35,390 nucleotides of DNA from Opitutaceae bacterium (GTDB lineage Bacteria > Verrucomicrobiota > Verrucomicrobiia > Opitutales > Opitutaceae). Position numbers and translations under genes: made by a program. The stretch covers positions 1 to 35,390 of the forward strand of contig PLTZ01000063.1 of NCBI GenBank assembly GCA_003164715.1, in the 5' to 3' direction. The stretch's first letter is position 1; every line of letters begins with the position of its first letter. This document shows positions 1 to 5,080 of the stretch, one piece after another. The notes beneath the pieces are model-generated. The model was not told where the DNA came from, made no database searches, and was given only the letters and a program-made list of their open reading frames with translations.

Positions 1-50
1 GACTGAACATTTTGGGGTGTGGGAGTTTGGGCCTATTGGGTTGAATACTG

Positions 51-86
51 AATCTACCTCACTGCCACCCGGGGCACTATGGGGTG
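51..86 (-). promoter_or_regulatory. Shared-box promoter reading off the left edge
   Basis: On the minus strand CACCCCAT (79-86) is followed after exactly 22 bp by TAGATT (51-56). This is the same box plus YAnnnT arrangement found throughout the window. The upstream half of the box is degenerate (TAATT in place of GGGTNA). The gene it serves must start at or beyond the left edge; a minus-strand ATG at 8-10 is a possible start. No gene body is visible here. Confidence 0.6.
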
Positions 87-347
87 AATTATGTATCCGG
101 TTCCCGGCACGGATAGGGCCTCGCCGGCTCTCTCCCGGCGGTGTCCTATGCGATCCACCCGCAGTGGCGTAGCCGCATTTCCAACGCATCAATATCAACC
201 GGGCCCGCATTGGCCGGCGCATGGACTCAGGAGGCCTGCGCGAAGGCACATTCCCGGGGGCGCCATTCCCCGGGGGACGGGAATCATCCGGCACGAACCA
301 AAGTGACTGAGCCTCTTTGCCGGTCGGCCGCGCCTTATGCGCACTCG
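87..347. other. No gene recognised
   Basis: Short open frames occur on both strands, but none has a recognisable domain, a convincing start or neighbour support. Apart from the left-edge promoter and the hairpin at 348-370 I see nothing in this stretch. Confidence 0.5.
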
Positions 348-370
348 CCGCGGCGCCCGGGCCGCCGCGG
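348..370 (-). terminator. GC-rich hairpin after the 376-1154 gene pair
   Basis: A perfect 8-bp stem (348-355 with 363-370, CCGCGGCG/CGCCGCGG) closes a 7-nt loop immediately downstream of the minus-strand stop codon at 376. There is no clear T-run, so it may be a transcript-end stabiliser or a non-canonical terminator. Confidence 0.4.
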
Positions 371-375
371 GGGGG

Positions 376-693
376 CTAGCGCCCGAACCGCTCCCAAGGG
401 TAATATTCCGCCTCGATGGGCATCGTATCCCATTCGAGAGCGTCCGGCGGGGAGGACTCGCAGATCGCTTTCCACGCGTTCTCCAGCTTGGTGAAACTGG
501 ACCATTTGCCTTCGGGCGACTTTGAAACGATGACGGCATTCGCGCCCGACCGCTCGATCAGGGACGCATAGGCCTCGGGGCCGCCCTTTGCGCCAAACTG
601 GTCCCACGGGATATGCACCACGATGATCGGGAGCTCGGAGGTCCATGACTTCCTCGCAACGGTCACCGCGAATTTTTTCATTGGAGCGGTCAT
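376..693 (-). CDS. Small protein of unknown function
   Basis: A 105-residue soluble protein (101 if translation starts at the second Met, 681, which gives MKKFAVTVARKSW). I do not recognise the family. It has no signal peptide or membrane segment. The middle (VHIPWDQFGAKGG, then YASLIERSGANAVIVSK) reads like alternating strand and helix of a small alpha/beta domain, and the C-terminal part is rich in Trp, Pro and Glu. It starts 11 nt after the stop of the secreted-protein gene at 705-1154, so the two are almost certainly co-transcribed from the promoter at 1165-1208. A GC hairpin follows its stop. Frame, spacing and composition support a real gene; function is unknown. Confidence 0.65.
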   Translation of the reverse strand: MTAPMKKFAVTVARKSWTSELPIIVVHIPWDQFGAKGGPEAYASLIERSGANAVIVSKSPEGKWSSFTKLENAWKAICESSPPDALEWDTMPIEAEYYPWERFGR

Positions 694-704
694 CGGCTAA
701 AAGG

Positions 705-1154
705 TCAGGAGGTGATGGTCGCGTTCATCTTATCGACGGCGCCCTGTGCGCGCTTCCACGCCTCGCCGATCTTGTCCTTTGCCGCGTTCCATGTATCCGG
801 GGTCGTCGCCTTCGCCAGTTCGCTGGTGCAACTCGTGAGGTAAGATCGGGAGTCGTCGACCTCCTTCATGGCAAAGTCCCAGTCCTTCATGTCCTTTGTC
901 ATGCTCGCCCGCTTGGCCTTGAGGACGCCTATCTCCCGATCAAGCCGGGCCGAGAGGCGCTCGACCCCTGCCGCGAAATGCGCCCTCTGGTCGTAGCCGT
1001 CGTTCTTGATCTCGGCCCAATGGGCTGCGGACCCTCCGTCCGAGGCGGCGACATTGATGACCTGGGCAGGCGCCCGGGAAATGGTCCCGACCGCGGCCGC
1101 GGCAAGCAATCCGAATGCGATCCCCATCCGGCCCATGCAGTATGCGGTATTCAT
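705..1154 (-). CDS. Secreted helical protein of unknown function
   Basis: A 149-residue protein whose start is placed at the ATG at 1152-1154 because it gives a standard signal peptide: basic start, hydrophobic GIAFGLLAAAAVGTI, then a likely signal peptidase site near APAQ. The frame is open upstream to 1310 but that extension is Arg/Pro-rich noise and crosses the promoter. The mature part (about residues 35-149) is predicted helical with heptad-like Leu/Ala spacing (GVERLSARLDREIGVLKAKR) and could form a periplasmic helical bundle. The -10 of its promoter ends 10 nt before the ATG, so the mRNA has almost no leader. First gene of a two-gene unit with 376-693. Family not recognised. Confidence 0.75.
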   Translation of the reverse strand: MNTAYCMGRMGIAFGLLAAAAVGTISRAPAQVINVAASDGGSAAHWAEIKNDGYDQRAHFAAGVERLSARLDREIGVLKAKRASMTKDMKDWDFAMKEVDDSRSYLTSCTSELAKATTPDTWNAAKDKIGEAWKRAQGAVDKMNATITS

Positions 1155-1164
1155 GATGATGTGA

Positions 1165-1208
1165 ACAGTAGCCCCCGGGCGCCCGATGCGCCATGGGTTC
1201 AACCCCCC
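1165..1208 (-). promoter_or_regulatory. Shared-box promoter for the 1154-376 unit
   Basis: On the minus strand a GGGTTGAACCCAT box (1193-1205) is followed after exactly 22 bp by TACTGT (1165-1170). GGGTTGAACCC is a nearly perfect inverted repeat, a compact form of the box. The start codon at 1154 lies only 10 nt beyond the -10. A second, perfectly palindromic copy of the half-site lies about 60 bp upstream at 1253-1270. Confidence 0.75.
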
Positions 1209-1252
1209 ATACCTCGCGCAGGATCGCCCCAAGGCGCATCGCGGATGCGGCA

Positions 1253-1270
1253 ATGGGGTGCTTACCCCAT
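1253..1270. promoter_or_regulatory. Perfect 18-bp palindromic operator
   Basis: ATGGGGTGCTTACCCCAT is a perfect inverted repeat: 7-bp arms ATGGGGT/ACCCCAT and a self-complementary-spaced centre. The arm equals the most conserved half of the promoter box seen across the window. No YAnnnT sits 22 bp away on either strand, so it is better read as an extra regulator-binding site than as a core promoter. It lies about 60 bp upstream of the box for the minus-strand unit and about 280 bp upstream of the response regulator gene. The ACCCCAT arm resembles the NarL-type heptamer (TACYNMT). Confidence 0.65.
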
Positions 1271-1551
1271 CGACTCGGGGTCGCCGCTGTGAGACGGTAA
1301 ACCTGGTCAATTCAGTAGGCGCCTCGTGAGTGGTGGCGTCTTTCTTTCTTGGTGGAACCTCCGTCTACACTGATTCTCAAAAGCCATTTGTTGAACTTCG
1401 TGATTCCCAATACCCGCAGCCCGGTCGCAAGAGGGCCGGATGGAGCTGTGCAACCGGCGATGCGGAGCGGCGCGATGCTTGCGCAAGGCGAAGAAATCGG
1501 AAATACTGTGGTCCCCGGCGTGACTCAAGGCGCGCGGCGCCCGATGAATCT
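1271..1551. other. Upstream region of the response regulator, no gene seen
   Basis: Open frames run through this stretch, one ending in an ATGA overlap with the response regulator start at 1552, but none encodes a recognisable domain. No copy of the shared box plus -10 arrangement points at 1552, so the promoter of the regulator gene is not identified. Confidence 0.4.
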
Positions 1552-2229
1552 ATGAAACCCATCAACACCCTGCTGGCCGACGATCATACGATTGTTCGGG
1601 AGGGCCTGCGGGCCCTGCTGCTTGCCGACGGCGGCATCAACGTCGTCGGGGAGGCCCGCAATGGGCGCGAGGCCGTGGAGCTTTCGGTGGAGCTTCGTCC
1701 CGACGTCGTTGTCATGGACATCGCCATGCCGCTTCTCAATGGACTCGAGGCCACGCGCCAGATCGTGGCCGCGGTGCCGAGCATCAAGGTGCTCATCCTT
1801 TCGGCGCACAGCGACGACGCTTACATCGACAGGGTAATCTCGGTGGGCGCCGTCGGCTTTCTGATCAAGCAGACCTCGGCCCAGATCCTGGCCAAGGCGA
1901 TCCACGAGATCATGGGGGGGAACACGTTCTACAGCCCGCAGGTGTCAAAGCGCCTGCGCGACCACTACCACAAGCCGGAGAAGGCTGGGGGGCTGATGGT
2001 AAAGAAGGCGACCGGTCTGACTTCGCGCGAACTGGAGGTCATCCAGCTGGTCGCCGAGGGCCAGGCCAACAAGCAGGTCGCGGCCGGGCTCAACATCAGC
2101 ATCAAGACGGTCGAGAAGCACAGGCAGCACCTGATGGACAAGCTGAACATCCACGATACGGCCGGCCTCACGCGCTACGCCATCGCGCGGGGCATCATCG
2201 AGAGCAGCGTCCAGGTCACGATCGTCTGA
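1552..2229 (+). CDS. NarL/FixJ-family response regulator
   Basis: A 225-residue two-domain regulator. The receiver domain (about 5-120) has the acidic pair D10/D11, phosphoacceptor D56 in VVVMDIAMP, the switch Ser in LILSAHS and K106 in FLIKQ. A LuxR/GerE-type HTH follows (about 155-215: LTSRELEVIQLVAEGQANKQVA, with the recognition helix around SIKTVEKHRQHL). The ATG at 1552 is chosen because the receiver begins at once; the frame upstream is open but unlike any family. No histidine kinase lies nearby, so in this window it is an orphan. It faces the ECF sigma gene convergently with a 40-bp gap. Because NarL-family proteins bind heptamers like the ACCCCAT half-site, it is the best local candidate for the regulator of the shared promoter box; this is inference. 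Confidence 0.95.
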   Translation: MKPINTLLADDHTIVREGLRALLLADGGINVVGEARNGREAVELSVELRPDVVVMDIAMPLLNGLEATRQIVAAVPSIKVLILSAHSDDAYIDRVISVGAVGFLIKQTSAQILAKAIHEIMGGNTFYSPQVSKRLRDHYHKPEKAGGLMVKKATGLTSRELEVIQLVAEGQANKQVAAGLNISIKTVEKHRQHLMDKLNIHDTAGLTRYAIARGIIESSVQVTIV

Positions 2230-2269
2230 CGGGTGTGCAGGCGCGGCGCCTCGGCGCATGCGCGCGCCC

Positions 2270-3022
2270 TCAGGCGCAGGCGACGGCGATGTGCCCCGAG
2301 GGGCGGATGGGCCCGAACCAGCCGGTGCCGGGGGTCTCGGAGGCCCTCTCGGGATACGCCTCCGAAAGGAGCACGCGCAGGTTCTCCCGGGCGCGCCCGA
2401 TGCGGCTCTTCACGGTGCCGATGTTGATCCCCAGCGTCTCTGCGATGTCGGCGTAGGACTGGCTCTGGCCGTTGCGAAGCACGAGGATCTCGCGCTGGCT
2501 GGCGCCGAGCCTGTCCATGCACTCGGCGACGATCTCGGAGAATTCGCAGGAGGTTGCCTCGCGGGCGGGACTCGGGCCATCGCACGCGATCAGGTCGGCA
2601 AAGGTCTCCCTGTTGTCGTCGCTATACGAGCAGTCGAGCGAGAGGGTGGCATGGCGGCGCCGGCTGAAGTTGTGCTTGTGGCGGTTGCGGGACAGATTGA
2701 AGGCGATCCTGTGCAGCCACGTCGCAAGCGAGGAATCCCCGCGGAAGCGCGCCAGCCCGCGATGGGCCCGGATGAAGGTGTCCTGGGCTATCTCCTCGGC
2801 GTCGGCGTAATTGTGCAGGTGGCCGAACGCGACGGAGAACATCCTCTCCCTGTAGCGGGCGACGATCGCGACGAACGCGTCCTCGTCCCCGAACCTGAAG
2901 CGGCGCACCAGGTCGGCGTCATGGATGGCGGCCTGGCTTGAAATCGTCTCGCGCGCGGTGCGACCGGGCCTGCCGGAAGGGGCCTGGAGCGTGGAACCGT
3001 AATCTGAGTTAGTTGCGACCAT
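2270..3022 (-). CDS. ECF RNA polymerase sigma factor (sigma-E-like)
   Basis: A 250-residue sigma-70-family factor of the extracytoplasmic type. Region 2 (about 44-115) contains DAFVAIVARYRERMF and the core-binding/-10 segment NYADAEEIAQDTFIRAHRGL, with DSSLATWLHRIAFNLSRN after it. Region 4 (about 167-222) contains LGASQREILVLRNGQSQSYA and the HTH GINIGTVKSRIGRARENL. The roughly 40-residue N-terminal extension is low complexity. No other good in-frame start precedes region 2. No anti-sigma gene is adjacent on either side. The -10 of its promoter ends 10 nt before the start codon, so its mRNA is nearly leaderless, and the promoter carries the shared box. It is divergent from the BON-domain gene, whose box lies 40 bp away. 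Confidence 0.93.
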   Translation of the reverse strand: MVATNSDYGSTLQAPSGRPGRTARETISSQAAIHDADLVRRFRFGDEDAFVAIVARYRERMFSVAFGHLHNYADAEEIAQDTFIRAHRGLARFRGDSSLATWLHRIAFNLSRNRHKHNFSRRRHATLSLDCSYSDDNRETFADLIACDGPSPAREATSCEFSEIVAECMDRLGASQREILVLRNGQSQSYADIAETLGINIGTVKSRIGRARENLRVLLSEAYPERASETPGTGWFGPIRPSGHIAVACA

Positions 3023-3032
3023 TGTGGGCGGG

Positions 3033-3074
3033 ACACTACACGCGAAACATGCGGGCCCAAATGGGGTGAAGTAC
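3033..3074 (-). promoter_or_regulatory. Shared-box promoter of the ECF sigma gene
   Basis: Minus-strand CACCCCAT (3061-3068, preceded by a degenerate upstream half GTACTT) is followed after exactly 22 bp by TAGTGT (3033-3038). Only 10 nt separate the -10 from the ATG at 3022, so the transcript would be leaderless or have a leader of a few nucleotides. Confidence 0.7.
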
Positions 3075-3102
3075 TATCGGGCGGGCGCACCGCTCGGCAT
3101 GC

Positions 3103-3144
3103 GCTGAACACCCCATAGCGGCTGCGGGCCGCGTCTGGTAATGT
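3103..3144 (+). promoter_or_regulatory. Shared-box promoter of the BON-dps unit
   Basis: TGAACACCCCAT (3105-3116) is followed after exactly 22 bp by TAATGT (3139-3144). It is back to back with the sigma-factor promoter. The predicted transcript start near 3151 leaves about 150 nt before the BON gene, and an ATG lies right at that predicted start (3152). Confidence 0.75.
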
Positions 3145-3151
3145 TGGTCCC

Positions 3152-3247
3152 ATGGCGTCAACAGGCACACGGACACGGGCTCATCCGCACATGGCGGCCG
3201 CCAGGGATCCAAGTGCGCTGCCAGGTCGCAGGGAGGATCGGCGGTAG
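3152..3247 (+). CDS. Possible 31-residue leaderless leader ORF
   Basis: An ATG at 3152 begins 7 nt after the -10 hexamer, so it would be at or next to the mRNA 5' end. It opens a 31-codon frame (MASTGTRTRAHPH..., ending RREDRR) rich in Arg, Ala and Pro. There is no homology I recognise. It is listed only because its position matches the leaderless starts seen at other promoters of the same type; it may be chance. Confidence 0.2.
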   Translation: MASTGTRTRAHPHMAAARDPSALPGRREDRR

Positions 3248-3300
3248 ATCCCCTCCCATGCCCCGGCCATAATAAACAATACGTATCAATTTGCTCCACA

Positions 3301-4056
3301 ATGATTAACGAAATGACAACATACACACGCATCGCGCTGCTACTCGCCGCGGCCCTTCCGGTCGCGTTATTCGCCTCCTCAACCAACGACGGCAAGATCC
3401 AGGACGCCGCGAAGGATTCCTACAACTTCCGCACGGTCCTTAACGACCGCGTAACCGCAAACGTGAACGACGGCGTCGTCACGCTGACGGGCACGGTACA
3501 GGACAAGGACGACAAGGCCCTGGCCGAGGACACCGTGGAGAACCTCCCGGGAGTCGTAAAGGTCGACAACCAGATCAACGTCAAGGCGGACTATCCCGAG
3601 CATTCCGATGAATGGATCGCGCTCAAGATCCGCAGCAGGCTGCTCGTGAAGGCCAACGTGAGCGCCACCGCCACGACGGTCAACGTCAAGGACGGTATCG
3701 TCACGCTGACAGGCACCGCGATCAACGGGGCCCAGAAGGACCTCACCGAGGCCTATGCGAAGGACATCGACCACGTGAAGGCCGTCAGGAACGAGATGGT
3801 TGTCGAGTCATCGGCCCCCGTCGCAAGCACGGTTGGCGAGACGATTGACGACGCGTCGATCACCTCCCAGGTGAAGTTCGCGCTCCTAAGCCACAGCTCG
3901 ACGAGCGCTCTCTCGACAAAGATCATCACCGAGAACGCCGTCGTCAGCATCACGGGCGTCGCAAAGTCTGACGCTGAAAAGTCCTTTGTCACCAAGCTCG
4001 CCCAGGACACACGCGGGGTGAAGTCGGTGGTGAACGACATGACGGTCAAGATCTGA
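3301..4056 (+). CDS. Secreted triple BON-domain protein
   Basis: A 251-residue exported protein with a signal peptide (hydrophobic IALLLAAALPVALFASS) and three BON domains in tandem: about 30-100, 103-172 and 180-251. Each shows the family pattern of an N-terminal helix, then a glycine-containing hairpin (NDGVVTLTGTV, KDGIVTLTGTA, ENAVVSITGVA), then a helix ending in GVV/HVKAV/GVKSVVN and a final strand. BON proteins such as OsmY sit in the periplasm and bind membrane or envelope partners under osmotic and stationary-phase stress. ATG 3313 (MTTYTRIALL) is an equally good start. First gene of a likely unit with dps and two small membrane-protein genes, under a shared-box promoter. Confidence 0.9.
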   Translation: MINEMTTYTRIALLLAAALPVALFASSTNDGKIQDAAKDSYNFRTVLNDRVTANVNDGVVTLTGTVQDKDDKALAEDTVENLPGVVKVDNQINVKADYPEHSDEWIALKIRSRLLVKANVSATATTVNVKDGIVTLTGTAINGAQKDLTEAYAKDIDHVKAVRNEMVVESSAPVASTVGETIDDASITSQVKFALLSHSSTSALSTKIITENAVVSITGVAKSDAEKSFVTKLAQDTRGVKSVVNDMTVKI

Positions 4057-4105
4057 GAAGCTCGTCATTTAACTGGCCCGCAAAAAGGCCAAGTGTTGTT
4101 GAAAA

Positions 4106-4133
4106 CGCGCGGCCGGCTCATGCCGGCCGCGCG
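4106..4133 (+). terminator. Strong GC hairpin between BON gene and dps
   Basis: A perfect 12-bp stem (4106-4117 CGCGCGGCCGGC with 4122-4133) closes a TCAT tetraloop. No T-run follows, and the dps start codon is only 12 nt downstream. It is more likely an attenuator, mRNA processing or stability element that separates the levels of the two genes than a full terminator. Because dps has no visible shared box of its own, read-through is probably needed. Confidence 0.5.
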
Positions 4134-4144
4134 ACTTACCAAGC

Positions 4145-4645
4145 ATGAAAACCAATATCGGATTAAACGACGAGGCCCGCCTTGAGGTGGGCCAGATCCT
4201 CAACCTCATTCTTGCGGACGAATTCGTCCTCTATGTGACCACGCGCGACTATCACTGGAACGTGACCGGGCCCGATTTCCGAAGCCTTCACCTGGAATTC
4301 GAGACCCAGTATGAGCAGCTGGCAAAATGGATCGACGACGTGGCCGAGAGGGCCCGGTCAATCGGGGTGGGCGCAAGGGGCAACCTCGCCGACCTCGTGA
4401 AGTCGGCGCGTTCCTCGGCGGACCCCGGCGTGGACCTGCCGGGCGAGCACATGCTCTCCGAGCTGCTCGCCCTGCACGAGGAGCTCATCGTGCAGCTTCG
4501 CACCGACAGCGACGCCTGCATCGAGCGCTTCGGGGACGCGGGCACCGCGGACTTCCTCACCGGCCTGATGGAGCGCCACGAGAAGGCCGCATGGATGCTC
4601 AGGGCGCAGCTTGAGACCGAGGAGGCGGAAGTTTCCGAGAAATGA
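4145..4645 (+). CDS. dps: Dps/ferritin-like DNA-protection protein
   Basis: A 166-residue four-helix Dps protein. The intersubunit ferroxidase ligands are in place: H37 in YHWNVTG, H49 in SLHLEFE, and D64/E68 in WIDDVAERA, matching the H-x11-H...D-x3-E spacing of the family. Dps dodecamers oxidise Fe(II) with hydrogen peroxide, store the iron and coat DNA in starved or oxidatively stressed cells. There is no Lys-rich N-terminal tail of the E. coli type. It lies 88 nt after the BON gene with a strong hairpin between them, and 4 nt before the DUF3185 gene, so expression is probably shared with both. Confidence 0.95.
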   Translation: MKTNIGLNDEARLEVGQILNLILADEFVLYVTTRDYHWNVTGPDFRSLHLEFETQYEQLAKWIDDVAERARSIGVGARGNLADLVKSARSSADPGVDLPGEHMLSELLALHEELIVQLRTDSDACIERFGDAGTADFLTGLMERHEKAAWMLRAQLETEEAEVSEK

Positions 4646-4649
4646 CACC

Positions 4650-4856
4650 ATGAACAAACTCGTCTCGATCGTGCTCCTCGTCGCGGGCATTACCCTGATC
4701 GTTTACGGCCTCGCCGCCTCCAATTCCTTCGGCTCGGGCGTCTCCCGGATGTTCACGGGCGCGCCGACCGACAAGACGCTTTGGCTCCTGATCGGCGGAG
4801 GGGCCGTGGCGCTGGTAGGCCTGTTTGGCGTGCTGCGGGGATCGAAGCCAGTGTAG
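4650..4856 (+). CDS. DUF3185 small membrane protein
   Basis: A 68-residue protein with two transmembrane segments (about 3-22 and 44-63) joined by the family-typical stretch SNSFGSGVSRMFTGAPTDKTLWLLIGG. This is the pattern of DUF3185, a family of small inner-membrane proteins of unknown function often found beside stress genes. The ATG at 4650 is chosen because it gives the standard short N-terminus; it is 4 nt after the dps stop, which implies translational coupling. Confidence 0.85.
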   Translation: MNKLVSIVLLVAGITLIVYGLAASNSFGSGVSRMFTGAPTDKTLWLLIGGGAVALVGLFGVLRGSKPV

Positions 4857-4871
4857 CCTCGTTTCGCCCCC

Positions 4872-5030
4872 ATGCTTTACTACGCCATCACCTTCCTCAT
4901 TGTTGCCATCATTGCCGGGATCCTCGGCTTCGGCGTGATTGCCGGCACGGCGGCCATGATCGCGAGGTTTCTCTTCGTGGTCTTCCTGGTCCTCTTCCTC
5001 GCTTCGTACTTTAGGGGCAGGAAGGCATAG
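4872..5030 (+). CDS. DUF1328 small membrane protein (YtjA-like)
   Basis: A 52-residue protein, [20 protein letters not shown] onward, with two hydrophobic helices (about 3-26 and 30-47) and a basic end RGRKA. Size and sequence match DUF1328, the YtjA-like family of small inner-membrane proteins. It follows the DUF3185 gene by 15 nt and is the last gene of the BON-dps unit, just before a convergent hairpin. Function is unknown. Confidence 0.85.
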   Translation: MLYYAITFLIVAIIAGILGFGVIAGTAAMIARFLFVVFLVLFLASYFRGRKA

Positions 5031-5033
5031 GCC

Positions 5034-5068
5034 GGCTGCCGCCGTTCGCGGCGCAACCGGCGGCAGCC
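5034..5068. terminator. Hairpin between convergent units
   Basis: A perfect 11-bp stem (5034-5044 GGCTGCCGCCG with 5058-5068) with a 13-nt loop lies between the DUF1328 stop (5030) and the minus-strand glgP stop (5081). It can serve as a terminator in both directions. On the plus strand a short T-containing stretch (GTTATTTCTG) follows some distance away, inside the end of glgP. Confidence 0.6.
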
Positions 5069-5080
5069 TCCGAAGCGGCG

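Noticed and set aside
11-23. TTTGGGGTGTGGG near the left edge as another box
   Set aside because: Its -10 position would fall outside the window, and the half-sites are degenerate.
1349-1555. A 68-codon frame ending in an ATGA overlap with the response regulator
   Set aside because: No kinase or other domain is visible and the start is weak; the overlap alone is insufficient.
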